Below are positions 18,750 to 28,219 of a stretch of DNA of 64,000 nucleotides, one piece after another (the stretch's first letter is position 1; every line of letters starts with the position of its first letter). This DNA is from Paenibacillus polymyxa (GTDB lineage Bacteria > Bacillota > Bacilli > Paenibacillales > Paenibacillaceae), in contig NZ_CP049783.1 of assembly GCF_015710975.1 (NCBI RefSeq), positions 2,477,501-2,541,500 on the forward strand. The letters run 5' to 3'. The translations under genes were made by a program, and so were the position numbers. The notes beneath the pieces were generated by a model. It was not told the DNA's origin. It did no database searches and saw only the letters and a list, made by a program, of their open reading frames with translations.

Positions 18750-20375
18750 CTAGGATGCAACGTGGTTGGACTGTAAAATGGCAGACAACTTCTCTTGGAA
18801 AGACGGAATGCCTACACGCTGTACATACGCATAAAAGCTTTCGCCAGCAATCCTATTTTCTTTGTAAAACAGAATAAGCTCTGCCAATACAGGACCAACC
18901 TGATCGCCACGCACGCGGCCTTTGAGTGCCTTGTTGAACTGGGCATCTGCTCCAAGTGCCCCGCCGACAGCGATGTCGAACGCGTCAACCATGCCTTCAG
19001 GTGTCTTAAGGAGCGAGCCTTGCAGTCCAATGTCGGCAATATGCTTTTGACCGCAGGAATTCGGGCAACCAATAAAATGGATGCGCACCTTTTCATCCAA
19101 TTGTACGTGCTGATCCAAATACTCGGCAACGTCAATCGCTCGCTTTTTCGTTTCCACAATCGCCAGATTGCAAAACTCATTTCCTGTGCAAGATACTGTA
19201 CGGCTCATAAAATGCTTGGGCTGTGGTGTCAGGCGTTGCAGCACGGGAGCTTTTAGTAGCTCATCTACTTGATCATCCGGCACACCGCTCAGCAAAATAT
19301 TTTGCGACATCGTGGTACGAATCTGCCCATCACCGTAGCGGTCAGCCAGGTCGGCCAGTTCATGCAACTCGTCAGCACTGAGGCGACCAACAGGTACGTT
19401 CAGACCGACATAGTTCAGACCTTCTTGGGCTTGGGGATGTATACCGTCAAAATAGGCGGCTTGCCAGCCAATGGTTTTATCTTCACCTCGTCCCGGCATT
19501 TCGCCAGTGTACTCAGTCAGCTTGGCCAGGAATTTGTCTGGGCCCCAATCGGCAACAAGGAATTTCAGACGGGCATGGTGCCGTTTTTCCCGATAGCCGT
19601 AATCACGGAAGATGGTGGTGACAGCAATAGCAACCTTCAGTACTTCCTCAGGACGGACAAACAAATCCAGCGGATGTGCCAAATGCGGCTTGGCGGATAG
19701 TCCACCGCCAACCATCACATGGAAGCCAACCACTTCTTTTCCGTTAAGGATCTTGGTTGCCGGTGTGAAGGACAGGTCGTTAATTTCAGCATGTGCATTA
19801 TTGTACGTATTACTGGAGATGGACATTTTATATTTGCGCGGAAGATTGGAAAAGTCGCGATTCAATAAGAAAAAGCGGTTTACTTCATCTACAATCTCCT
19901 GAGTATCCACCAGCTCATTAGGATCAATGCCAGCCAGAGGATTGCCGACAATGGTACGAGGGCAGTCCCCACAGGCTTCAAAGGAATACAAACCAACCTT
20001 TTCCAGCCGTTCGAAAATATCCGGCAAGCTTTCAACGGTCAGCCAGTGAAATTGAATCGCCTGACGGGTGGTGACATCCACAAGATCGCGCCCGTACAGT
20101 GCGGAGATGTCCGCTAAGGCACGTGCCTGGGCTGAAGTCATGATCCCTGTATTGATGCGGACGCGCATCATGAAATGACCATCCTTGGGTTTTTGCTGGT
20201 AAACACCAGCCCATTTGAATCGGTCCATATCGTCCGCAGAGATCGAGTCATACCCTTTGTGTGCATAGCTTTCGATGATGGTACGTATAACGTCGAGACC
20301 ATCCTTTTCCAGCTTGACTAACTCAAACTTGTTAAGCTTATCGGGATGAGCATTCCAGATGGGTTCATAGGCCAT
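18750..20375 (-). CDS. Assimilatory sulfite/nitrite reductase (siroheme, 4Fe-4S)
   Basis: The 541-residue enzyme performs the six-electron reduction of sulfite to sulfide or nitrite to ammonia. The siroheme/4Fe-4S ligands are present as C-x5-C (SCTGNEFC) and C-x3-C (GCPNSCG) in the C-terminal half, with the two ferredoxin-like half-domains typical of the NirA/SirA/CysI family (DVTTRQAIQFHWL; GDGQIRTTMSQNILL). I chose the start at 20375 (MAYEPIW) because AAGGAGG lies 8 bases upstream; six extra residues are possible. No flavoprotein partner lies beside it, so it probably takes electrons from ferredoxin or a CysJ-like protein elsewhere. Sequence alone does not settle sulfite versus nitrite. Confidence 0.92.
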   Translation of the reverse strand: MAYEPIWNAHPDKLNKFELVKLEKDGLDVIRTIIESYAHKGYDSISADDMDRFKWAGVYQQKPKDGHFMMRVRINTGIMTSAQARALADISALYGRDLVDVTTRQAIQFHWLTVESLPDIFERLEKVGLYSFEACGDCPRTIVGNPLAGIDPNELVDTQEIVDEVNRFFLLNRDFSNLPRKYKMSISSNTYNNAHAEINDLSFTPATKILNGKEVVGFHVMVGGGLSAKPHLAHPLDLFVRPEEVLKVAIAVTTIFRDYGYREKRHHARLKFLVADWGPDKFLAKLTEYTGEMPGRGEDKTIGWQAAYFDGIHPQAQEGLNYVGLNVPVGRLSADELHELADLADRYGDGQIRTTMSQNILLSGVPDDQVDELLKAPVLQRLTPQPKHFMSRTVSCTGNEFCNLAIVETKKRAIDVAEYLDQHVQLDEKVRIHFIGCPNSCGQKHIADIGLQGSLLKTPEGMVDAFDIAVGGALGADAQFNKALKGRVRGDQVGPVLAELILFYKENRIAGESFYAYVQRVGIPSFQEKLSAILQSNHVAS

Positions 20376-20554
20376 CTTTTTAACCTCCTTCATGTGTCTT
20401 ATTTATACTTGAGATTTTAGATATAGAACTCACGATTTTTTATTTCCGACAATATAACTAAGATATAATGTGATGGTATCATAGTTGGTTATGCCCGTAA
20501 ACGAAGGAATGGTCCAAAGGGTATAACGATTTTTTATTGTTTTTGCTTATTTTT

Positions 20555-20583
20555 TTGATATAAGGATTTGGAAAATTTATAAT
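20555..20583 (+). promoter_or_regulatory. Strong sigma-A promoter of the HtrA-like gene
   Basis: TTGATA (20555-20560), exactly 17 bases, then TATAAT (20578-20583). It implies a 5' leader of about 140 bases before the protease start codon. Confidence 0.85.
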
Positions 20584-20730
20584 ATAAATAGTATGAGAGG
20601 ATAGGGATGTGGCAAACGGCGCTTTTTTAGAAAAAGATAGGGCTTAAAGCGATTGTATGCGTGTCCCCTCTATGGTAGATTTGGACTAACTGATAGAACA
20701 GGGTCATGTTAGAGAGGAAATGGTGAGTAT

Positions 20731-21963
20731 ATGCGTAAGATGGGGAAAAGGGTAGCTGTGCTGGCTTTGGGCAGCGCTCTATGTGTTTCTGGAACGGCAG
20801 GTGCAGCCAGCAGTGGAGCTGCGTTGAAGGCCAAGGTCATTAATGGCGGGGTCTATGTTAACGTAAGTGATATGAATAAAGCATTAGGAACCAGCGGCGC
20901 GTATAACAGCGCAAATGGTACATATACGTTATCGGCCGATCGTGTGCCGCAGGTCGTTAAAAATGTATCTCCTTCGGTAGTCGGCATCATTGGCCGTTCT
21001 GCGACAGGAGAGACCGTAGCAGGGGGAGACCGATACAACCTGGCTCACGGCACGGGTGTCATCATTCGGGCAGATGGATGGATTGTTACGAACGCGCATG
21101 TAATCGAAGGATTAGGTGATGCCGTAGTTGTAACCTCGGACGGAAAATCTTACGGAATTATCGACAGCTACAGCGATCCGATCAGTGACTTGGCGTTGAT
21201 TAAAATTAAGGCAAGCGGTCTTAAACCTGCTACCTTTGCAGCTTCTACGAATAGTTTACAGGTAGGCGAGCAGGTAGTAGCTATCGGTACGCCGATCTCC
21301 TTTTCACTTCGTAACTCGGCAACCTCAGGTGTTGTTAGCGGGCTGAACCGTGGTGTCAACGCTGCGTATCGTCTCATTCAAAGTGATACCGCGATCAACC
21401 CTGGTAACAGCGGTGGTCCGCTGGTCAATCTCAAGGGCGAGGTTATCGGGATCAATACAATGAAGTTCTCAGCGGTCGGAATTGAAAATATGGGCTTTTC
21501 GATTCCGGCGGATACAGTGAAATATGTCATCAATCAATTTTTCAAATATGGTGAGGTTCGACGTGCTAGTCTTGGTCTAGGGCTTGAAGAGAGCTGGTCG
21601 GCTATCGTGGGGTTGCCTACCGAGGACCCTTTGAAAGTCACTAAAGTCACCTCAGCCAGTGCCGTACAGGTTAAAATCAAGGAAGGCGATGAGTTGTATA
21701 GTATTAACGGCAAGCGTGTAGCTTCCGCCATTGATGTCAATGAGCTGCTTAAAAACTATCAACCGGGCCAAACGGTGAGTGTACTTATGCAATCGGACGG
21801 TGATATTGTGAAGCGCAAGCTGGTACTGACACAGGATACTGGTGAAATTTATGACTCCATTCAGTCTGGAGAAGATCTTGAGGATTCGAATGAATCAGGA
21901 GCTGCTGTAGATGACGGTATAGCGCCTTCGAAGGAAGCGTCAGATTCAGCTACGGGAAAGTGA
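20731..21963 (+). CDS. HtrA/DegP-like secreted serine protease with PDZ domain
   Basis: The 410-residue protein has a Sec signal peptide (1-25, VLALGSALCVSGTAGAAS), then a short stretch resembling a copper-amine-oxidase-N repeat (VINGGVYVNVSDMNKALG), then a trypsin-fold protease with triad H123 (TNAHVIEG), D153 (SDLALIKI) and S227 (GNSGGPL), and a C-terminal PDZ domain (about 275-365). The last 35 residues are acidic and probably disordered. It is expected outside the membrane in protein quality control or processing. It is followed after 49 bases by a second exported protein with a related N-terminal domain, likely one operon from the promoter at 20555. Confidence 0.9.
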   Translation: MRKMGKRVAVLALGSALCVSGTAGAASSGAALKAKVINGGVYVNVSDMNKALGTSGAYNSANGTYTLSADRVPQVVKNVSPSVVGIIGRSATGETVAGGDRYNLAHGTGVIIRADGWIVTNAHVIEGLGDAVVVTSDGKSYGIIDSYSDPISDLALIKIKASGLKPATFAASTNSLQVGEQVVAIGTPISFSLRNSATSGVVSGLNRGVNAAYRLIQSDTAINPGNSGGPLVNLKGEVIGINTMKFSAVGIENMGFSIPADTVKYVINQFFKYGEVRRASLGLGLEESWSAIVGLPTEDPLKVTKVTSASAVQVKIKEGDELYSINGKRVASAIDVNELLKNYQPGQTVSVLMQSDGDIVKRKLVLTQDTGEIYDSIQSGEDLEDSNESGAAVDDGIAPSKEASDSATGK

Positions 21964-22012
21964 ACGATAACGGCTCATCAATCTATAAAATAAAGCTAAA
22001 GGGAGATTTACT

Positions 22013-23926
22013 GTGAAGCATATGCAAAGAAAAATGATGCGTAAGCTGGGGGTCGGCGCTGTCGCATTGTCCCTTCTGCTTACCGCTTTACCACCAGTTG
22101 CAGCAGATCAAGATAAAAACATATTGGAATTGCGTCTGCAAAGCGGCAGCAATACAGCGATCGTGAACGGCCAAAATGCGAATATTACGAAACCCTATTC
22201 CAAAAGTGGAGCACTGATGGTTCCGGCTGGTGTGTTTAAAAAGGCATTTAACAGCAAAATTCGCCTAGCTGAAGATAATGTGGTTAAGATCACCAGCGGC
22301 ACTCACGTTGTATCGCTGACAATCGGTAGTCGTACAGCCTGGGTGAGAGGACACAAGGTGACACTTCCGGCTCCACCGGAAATGTCGTCAGGAATCCTCA
22401 TGGTGCCTTTGCGTCAAGTAGCAGAAGGACTGGGCGGTAAGATGGAGAAGAATGGCGCAGGAATCATCATTCGGATGGAAGCCCAAGAAGAGGCGGGCAC
22501 GGTAGCAGAAGAATCACCGAACATTGATAATGATGAGGGCAAGACGCAGATCGGGAATAGTTACTACGATTGGTCCATGAACTATCCAACAGGACTCGTT
22601 ATCGGTCAGGGGGGTGGAGATGAGAGTATTTCCACATTTATGGACGAGAACAGTGCATACTATATGGAAGTACACACAGCATTACAGCCGGTTCCATTGA
22701 ATGCAGACGATTTGTTGCAACAATTGGTGCAGGCAGCCAAGGAAACGGGAGAAACTGTAGTGGACCGAAAATCCTTCCCGAAAGCGAAAGTGCCTTATGC
22801 TCGTGTTATTACGAAGGATGGGGACGGCGTACTGTGGGAAAATCGTCAGTACTATGACAACGGACGACTGTATGTCGTTTATTTTTCCGATGCTAAAGCA
22901 ACGAACTATAAAGATCTGGCCCAGTATGCTGGACTGTTGAACTCATTTAAAACCTCTTTTAATGCACAGGATAAAAGTATTAAAGACTTGTCCACTGTTA
23001 TAGGAGGCACACGAGAGGCTGGGAATCCAGACTACGGTGTGTCACTTAAAATACCTGCAGGCTGGAAAATGGACGACCAACGAATGCAGTATGAAAGCAA
23101 TGACGGATCAAGCTTCCACATGAAAATCACCTCTGCTCCAGCAGATGGAAAATTGGAAAACTGGGGTCAGCAACTGCAAAAATGGCTGAGCGATTCATTT
23201 GTGTCCACAGCATACGAGGCACAAAAGACGTACCCGCTGGAGGTTGCAGGTGTTCAGGGATTAGTGCAGGAGTACCGCTATAATTTTGGGGATGGATGGG
23301 TCAAGGAGTACAATGTGCTGATTCAGCAAAATGGATATCGCTACCTGGCTGAATACGCAGTGCCTGAAAAGGTAAGCAAGGGAAATGACCAGTTCAACGC
23401 GCTCATTTCTTCGCTTCAAATCGATTTTCAAACAGTAGCGAATAACTTTGGACAATTGGAAGAGGATGACTACCTGGCGGACAAAACGAAAACGATCAAA
23501 AAGACGTCTAAAGCATATGAGTATACAGTGAATATCCCGCGGTATTGGACTGCGGTTAGCGATCAATTTGAATTGGGCGATATAGAGTATCAATTTACCG
23601 GAGGGCGTTTTTCTATCAAAATCGACAACGACCAATCCTTTGAATTGACGGTATCCCAGCTTAAGGACTTCTATGATAAGCAAGCCAAGAACTATAAAAA
23701 CCTTAAAGTGGAGGAAGTTAAGGATGTAACATTTGCTGGTGTGTCGGCAGTGTCCTTTACATTCCACCGTGTGGAGGAAGGCATCGGTTATACAGGTCGC
23801 CAAATCGTTCTGGAGCATAACGGTAAAACATATACCGTAACAACGACATTAAACGATGCAAACAACACGGGTGTACAGTCCAACGCACTGGATTCGACAC
23901 TGAATTCGTTTAATTTTGTGAAGTAA
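22013..23926 (+). CDS. Exported protein with copper-amine-oxidase-N-type domain
   Basis: The 637-residue product starts at GTG (AAGGGAGA 6 bases upstream) and has a signal peptide of about 32 residues ending PPVAADQ. Residues about 45-155 form a two-unit copper amine oxidase N-terminal domain (NGALMVPAGVFKKAF-type and SGILMVPLRQVAEGLGG), a wall-associated module common in Paenibacillus. The rest looks like three repeated units (around 175-320, 340-485, 505-635), each with a YxVxIPxxW motif (YGVSLKIPAGW, YEYTVNIPRYW) and a strand-rich ending of the LNSF/FNSF type. No enzyme motif. Co-transcription with the HtrA-like protease is probable. Confidence 0.8.
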   Translation: MKHMQRKMMRKLGVGAVALSLLLTALPPVAADQDKNILELRLQSGSNTAIVNGQNANITKPYSKSGALMVPAGVFKKAFNSKIRLAEDNVVKITSGTHVVSLTIGSRTAWVRGHKVTLPAPPEMSSGILMVPLRQVAEGLGGKMEKNGAGIIIRMEAQEEAGTVAEESPNIDNDEGKTQIGNSYYDWSMNYPTGLVIGQGGGDESISTFMDENSAYYMEVHTALQPVPLNADDLLQQLVQAAKETGETVVDRKSFPKAKVPYARVITKDGDGVLWENRQYYDNGRLYVVYFSDAKATNYKDLAQYAGLLNSFKTSFNAQDKSIKDLSTVIGGTREAGNPDYGVSLKIPAGWKMDDQRMQYESNDGSSFHMKITSAPADGKLENWGQQLQKWLSDSFVSTAYEAQKTYPLEVAGVQGLVQEYRYNFGDGWVKEYNVLIQQNGYRYLAEYAVPEKVSKGNDQFNALISSLQIDFQTVANNFGQLEEDDYLADKTKTIKKTSKAYEYTVNIPRYWTAVSDQFELGDIEYQFTGGRFSIKIDNDQSFELTVSQLKDFYDKQAKNYKNLKVEEVKDVTFAGVSAVSFTFHRVEEGIGYTGRQIVLEHNGKTYTVTTTLNDANNTGVQSNALDSTLNSFNFVK

Positions 23927-23944
23927 GAAGGTGTGGGTAAAAGA

Positions 23945-24205
23945 TCAGTGAGTTGTAGTGGGAAGAGGCTACGCGTGCCATTTGATCCTACGATCGCTGT
24001 TGACCCGGGATTCTTGGATTGTGTAAGGATTGAATAGTAAGAATCCCAGGTCAAAGGCGAACGCTCGCGCTTCTTCGGATTCAAATGGCCCGCTTCGCTG
24101 GCCACCGCCAAATATCCCTAATCTTTTAAAGAGTGAAGTAAGCAGGGAAGTGCGAAGGCTGCTACTTTTACGAGGCTTATTCTGCCTTTTTGCTATAATA
24201 CGACC
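23945..24205 (+). other. Structured non-coding element of unknown nature upstream of the GNAT gene
   Basis: The DNA between two ordinary genes changes character here. GACCCGGGATTCTT (24002-24015) is repeated inverted as AAGAATCCCAGGTC (24039-24052) with one mismatch; GGCC-CGCTTCGCT-GGCC follows; AAGTAAGCAG pairs with CTGCTACTT (24136-24167) and runs into TTTT. An extended -10 element, TGCTATAAT (24191-24199), lies at the right edge. Open frames on both strands here have no ribosome site. It could be a repeat element, an RNA gene or the scar of a recombination event. Confidence 0.4.
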
Positions 24206-24215
24206 TAGCTTTAAC

Positions 24216-24737
24216 ATGCAGCTGTTTCGTGCGGCAAGGTCAGTAAGCTTTGGTAATAAGAAAAAATGGAAGGCGAAGTATAGGGGGAATCCGAAAATAA
24301 TTACGCTAAAGGCAGTCGACAAAAGGAATTGGGAAGAATGTGCTGAACTTGAACCGAGTCCTGAACAACAAAGATTTATGGTATCTAACCTTTACTCAAT
24401 TGCCGAATGTCAGTTTTTAGATGGATTTGTATCTAAAACAATTTATAATGATGACGTATTGATTGGCTTTACGATGTTTGGTTTAGACCCGGATGACGGA
24501 AACTACTGGGTTTACCGATTTATGATTGACGAAAGATTTCAAGGTCGAGGTCATGGTTACCATGCAATGTTGCTGGTTATCGACGAAATCAGGAAAGCCA
24601 GTGATAGGACTGATGTTATCATGATTGGATATAAACCAGACAATGAACTAGCTAGAAAGCTATACAGAAAATCTGGTTTCAGGGAGGAAGGAATATCACC
24701 CTGGGGAGAAATGCTTGCGAAGTATAGGTTTGCCTAG
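24216..24737 (+). CDS. GNAT-family N-acetyltransferase with an abnormal 5' end
   Basis: The conserved domain (KIITLKAVDKRNWEECAELEPSPEQ onward) is a complete GNAT fold of the BltD/SpeG-like type, with the acetyl-CoA loop FMIDERFQGRGHGYHAM and the C-terminal ELARKLYRKSGF motif; likely substrates are polyamines or other small amines. The start is the problem. The domain should begin near base 24297, where AGGGGG (24282-24287) has ideal spacing to an ATA codon followed by ATT, neither a normal start. The nearest in-frame ATG, 24216, which I give here, has no ribosome site and adds 27 odd residues; a TTG at 24030 adds 89. Either an AUU/AUA start is used or the start codon has been lost. Confidence 0.65.
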   Translation: MQLFRAARSVSFGNKKKWKAKYRGNPKIITLKAVDKRNWEECAELEPSPEQQRFMVSNLYSIAECQFLDGFVSKTIYNDDVLIGFTMFGLDPDDGNYWVYRFMIDERFQGRGHGYHAMLLVIDEIRKASDRTDVIMIGYKPDNELARKLYRKSGFREEGISPWGEMLAKYRFA

Positions 24738-24754
24738 TTAATGATATGATGACG

Positions 24755-24795
24755 CACCTCCAAAGCACCGCTAACCCGGATTGGAGGTGTTTTTG
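24755..24795 (+). terminator. Terminator after the GNAT gene
   Basis: CACCTCCAA (24755-24763) and TTGGAGGTG (24781-24789) are perfectly complementary and followed by TTTTT. Confidence 0.9.
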
Positions 24796-24797
24796 TG

Positions 24798-25170
24798 CTT
24801 TTAGTATTATATTTTTAAGGAATCGCTTGGAAAGTGTAGAAGCTTGGGGCGCAGTCTGGTACACTAGATTAGTTACAAGATAAGAATAATTTCTGCCGCA
24901 GATGTTTGTGATGCGGATTTTTTGAGTTGGATGCGATTCAGGCAAGGTACCGATGGTTCAGCGTGTGAATGATCGGACAAGATGATAGAGACAGATAGGC
25001 TTAAGAAATAAGATTCTTAGTAGGTTTCCATATCCCTGACTGAACATAACCAGCTTTGGAATGAGTGGATGGAACATTAATGAGATTACCAAGTAAGCAG
25101 CATAGCTGCCCTGAAAACAACGATGCTCCAATGAGGGGTCATTCGTTTTCAGCATATAGGGAGGGCAATA
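24798..25170 (+). other. Long leader of the U32 peptidase gene with hairpins
   Basis: There is no credible ORF here. CCGCA (24895-24899) and TGCGG enclose 11 bases and are followed by ATTTTTTG, a weak terminator-like hairpin. CTGAAAAC at 25111 pairs with GTTTTCAG at 25145, extendable inward, just before the GGGAGGG ribosome site. The arrangement could allow transcript control but matches no riboswitch I know. Confidence 0.35.
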
Positions 25171-27680
25171 ATGAAATCAGCAGTACGAAGAGAAGATGTC
25201 GAGCTTCTGGCACCAGCAGGTGACTGGGATTGTATGCGTGCGGCGGTAGCGAACGGAGCCGATGCGATCTTTTTTGGAGTGGAAAAGTTCAATGCACGGG
25301 CACGGGCGAATAATTTTCGCATGGATGAATTGCCCGAAATTATGGCCTTTTTGCATAGCTACGGAGTTAAGGGCTTTTTGACATTCAATATACTAGTATT
25401 TGAAAATGAGCTGGAGGACGCTAAAGAGTTGGTCGATGCCTGTATTGATGCCGGTGTCGATGCCCTAATTGTTCAGGATATGGGCTTGGTGAAAATGATT
25501 CGCGACATTTCGCCGGATTTTCCGATCCATGGTTCTACTCAAATGACGATTACCTCGCCGGAGGCTGTAGAATTCACGAAGCCGTACAACATGGAACGGG
25601 TTGTGCTGGGGCGTGAAAATAATCTAAAACAGATTCAAAAAATTGGCGATCAAGCAAGGCTTCCGATGGAAGTATTCGTGCATGGAGCGTTGTGCGTATC
25701 TTATTCAGGCCAATGCCTGACTTCAGAAATGTGGGGCGGACGCTCTGCAAACCGTGGTGAATGTGCACAGGCATGCCGTTTGCCTTACGATTTGATGGTG
25801 GATGGAGAGCAAAAGCCGATGGCCGATGTGACATATCTGCTATCCCCAAGGATCTGGCAGCCATTGATTTGATGCCAGAACTGATCGATGCAGGTGTGGT
25901 TTCCTTTAAAATTGAAGGGCGACTGAAAACGCCTGAATATGTAGCGAATGTGGTTAGCAAATATCGCAAGGCCATTGACAAGTATTTTGACGGCGATACG
26001 TCCAAGACGAGCAAAGAAGATATCCGCGAGCTGCAGCAGAGTTTTTCACGCGGCTTTACAGACGGGTTTCTGGAAGGAACGAATAACAAAAAGCTGGTGG
26101 ACGGTACGTTCCCGAAAAGCCGGGGCGTGTATCTCGGCCGAGTGGAGCAAATCCTACGTGATGGTGTAGTATGCCGTATTGACGCCCCGCTCAAGCGTGG
26201 CGATGGTATTGTATTTGATGCAGGAGATCCTACGCAAAAAGAAGAAGGCGGACGCGTATACGATATCCGCCGCAAGGGCGTGAAGATTGAAGGCGAAGCC
26301 GGAGAAGGATGGATCGTTGACATCGTAGCGGGACGCAACGATGTGGATCTGCGCCGTGTGCACGTGGGCGACCGTATTTGGAAGACCAACGACCCGGCGC
26401 TGGACAAGCGTTTGCGCCAGTCATACGAAACCGAAAAGCCGTACCGTGTCTTCCCGGTACATGTGCGGGTCAGCGGCTCCCCAGGACAGCCGCTGTCAAC
26501 ATGGTGGACCGACGTGCAGAAAGGCACAACGGTCCGTGTGGACTCCGAGTTGGAGCTTGAAATCGCCCAGAAGCGTCCGATGACGCACGAACTGCTCGAA
26601 GAGCAGTTCGGCCGACTGGGCGGAACCGTGTTCCAGCTGGAGGAGCTGGACGTCCATCTGCATGGGGACGTCATCGTACCCATGCGCGAGCTGAACAGCA
26701 TCCGCCGTCAGGCGGTGGAACTGCTCGCGGGCGAGCGCCCCAAACCACCCGTATACACGAAGCGGGCGGTAGAGGTGTATGGCGATGCAGCGACTCCGGC
26801 ATCGTCTGTGGCACGCGGTCAGGCAGAGCTGACCGCGCTGTGCCGCAGCCTCCCTCAGGTGGAGGCTGCGCTTGAGGCCGGCGTGGAGTTCATCTACGCC
26901 GACTTCGAGTTCATCAAGCAATTCCCGGCAGCCGTAGAGGCTGTGCACGGCGCTGGGCGCCGAATTGCGCTGGTGACTCCGCGTATTCACATGCCAGGCG
27001 AAAACGGATATCACAACAATATCCTGCGCCTGCAACCGGATGCTGTGCTGGTACGCAATCCGGGAGCATTGTATTTTTACATGCGTCACCGCTTGGAGAA
27101 CCCGGATGCACATCATCCGCAATTGATTGGCGACTTCTCGCTGAATATCGCCAACCATAAAGCGGCTGACCTGTTCCTGGATTCCGGCTGCGACCTGGTG
27201 ACACCGTCATATGATTTGAACATCCAACAGATGGTCGATATGCTGGGACGTACACGTACCGACAAGCTGGAGATCGTCATCCAGCAGCATTTGCCAATGT
27301 TCCATACCGAACACTGCGTGTATTGTACTTTTATGAGTGAAGGCACAGACTACACCAACTGCGGTCGCCCATGTGAGGATCATCGCGCATCCCTGCGTGA
27401 TCGTATTGGGATGTCTCACCCGGTTCGTGTGGACGAAGGATGCCGTAATACGGTGTACAACGCGATTGAGCAATCAGGCGCGGAATACCTGTCTAACTTC
27501 CTAGAACTAGGCGTGTCCCGTTACCGCGTGGAATTTTTGGAGGAGACACCAGAGCAAGTTCATGAGGTTATTGATCTCTATAACCGTGCTTTGCGCGGTG
27601 AAATCAGCGGAACACAAGTATGGAAGACGCTGAAAGCGACGAATCAGCTAGGGGTTACACGTGGGCAACTGGTGAAGTAA
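25171..27680 (+). pseudogene. U32 family peptidase/collagenase-like protein, frameshifted
   Basis: Two adjoining frames encode one U32 peptidase of about 836 residues. Frame 1 runs 25171-25872 and carries the N-terminal barrel (ELLAPAGDWDCMRAAVANGADAIFFGV) and the family signature EVFVHGALCVSYSGQC; it then hits a stop after LLSPRIWQPLI. The second frame continues seamlessly from base 25852 (KDLAAIDLMPELIDAGVVSFKIEGRLKTPEYV) to 27680, including the C-terminal repeat with CVYCTFMSEG. One base is missing at TCCCCAAGG (about 25846-25852): adding one C or A restores SPKDL. The bounds are not a slippery heptamer, so programmed shifting is unlikely; a sequencing error or recent mutation is more likely. 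In Firmicutes U32 proteins include tRNA hydroxylases (TrhP-like) and secreted-collagenase homologues. GGGAGGG precedes the ATG. Confidence 0.88.
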
Positions 27681-27702
27681 CAAAGCTGTTATAGAAAAAG
27701 CG

Positions 27703-27738
27703 AAAAGGGTATGTGCTTTGACAGCACATACCCTTTTC
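27703..27738 (+). terminator. Bidirectional terminator between the U32 and GtrA genes
   Basis: AAAAGGGTATGTGCT and AGCACATACCCTTTT form a perfect 15-bp stem around TTGAC, with T/A runs on both sides, suiting the convergent genes on each side. Confidence 0.9.
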
Positions 27739-27768
27739 TATTTAAAATTACCATTGAGCCTCTTATTG

Positions 27769-28206
27769 CTATACTTTTTGGGCGCTTGTTTTCTTAGAAA
27801 AAACAATAAATTTTTGTCCAACATAATTAATTAAAGTATAAAAAACATTCCCGATTAGAATAGACACGTTGCCTAGAATCTCATTATTTTTAATGCTCAA
27901 ACTTGAGATCAGGTAGTGACTGATTAGATAGCTGAGACAATACGACAGTATATAGCATATCAATATAATAGAGATGAACTTCCAAATGGTCTGTCCATGG
28001 TTTGCATCATTTTTGAAGGTAAATCTTTTGTTTAAGAAATAGCTTACAGTGGCGCCTACAGAATTACCGATAAAGGTCGATAACCAGTAGTTAGTCTCTA
28101 AAATATTAAATAGCAAGAACATGACGGACATGCCGCATATTGTATTTAGAACACCTACGACAAGAAAACGGAAAAAACTATTCTGAAATAAAGTCAAATT
28201 AGTCAC
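27769..28206 (-). CDS. GtrA-family membrane protein (lipid-linked sugar flippase type)
   Basis: The 145-residue product has four membrane spans and the GtrA pattern (FFRFLVVGVLNTICGMSVMFLLF at the N-terminus, SYFLNKRFTFKN in the middle). GtrA-like proteins are thought to move polyprenyl-phosphate-linked glucose or related sugars across the membrane for decoration of surface polymers. It follows the GT2 gene after only 13 bases on the same strand, the classic gtrB-gtrA arrangement. Confidence 0.88.
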   Translation of the reverse strand: MTNLTLFQNSFFRFLVVGVLNTICGMSVMFLLFNILETNYWLSTFIGNSVGATVSYFLNKRFTFKNDANHGQTIWKFISIILICYILSYCLSYLISHYLISSLSIKNNEILGNVSILIGNVFYTLINYVGQKFIVFSKKTSAQKV

Positions 28207-28219
28207 CTGTTCGCATCTG

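Noticed and set aside
23969..24322. Minus-strand 117-codon ORF opposite the GNAT 5' region
   Set aside because: No ribosome site; it covers hairpin-rich non-coding sequence and the antisense of the GNAT start. It is kept only as part of the odd element.
25840..25856. Programmed -1 frameshift in the U32 gene
   Set aside because: The direction fits but there is no X-XXY-YYZ slippery heptamer and no obvious stimulatory hairpin.
25761..25860. A separate gene starting inside the U32 peptidase (MCTGMPFAL...)
   Set aside because: This stretch is an out-of-frame reading of the conserved first half; the real second half begins only after the frameshift at about 25850.
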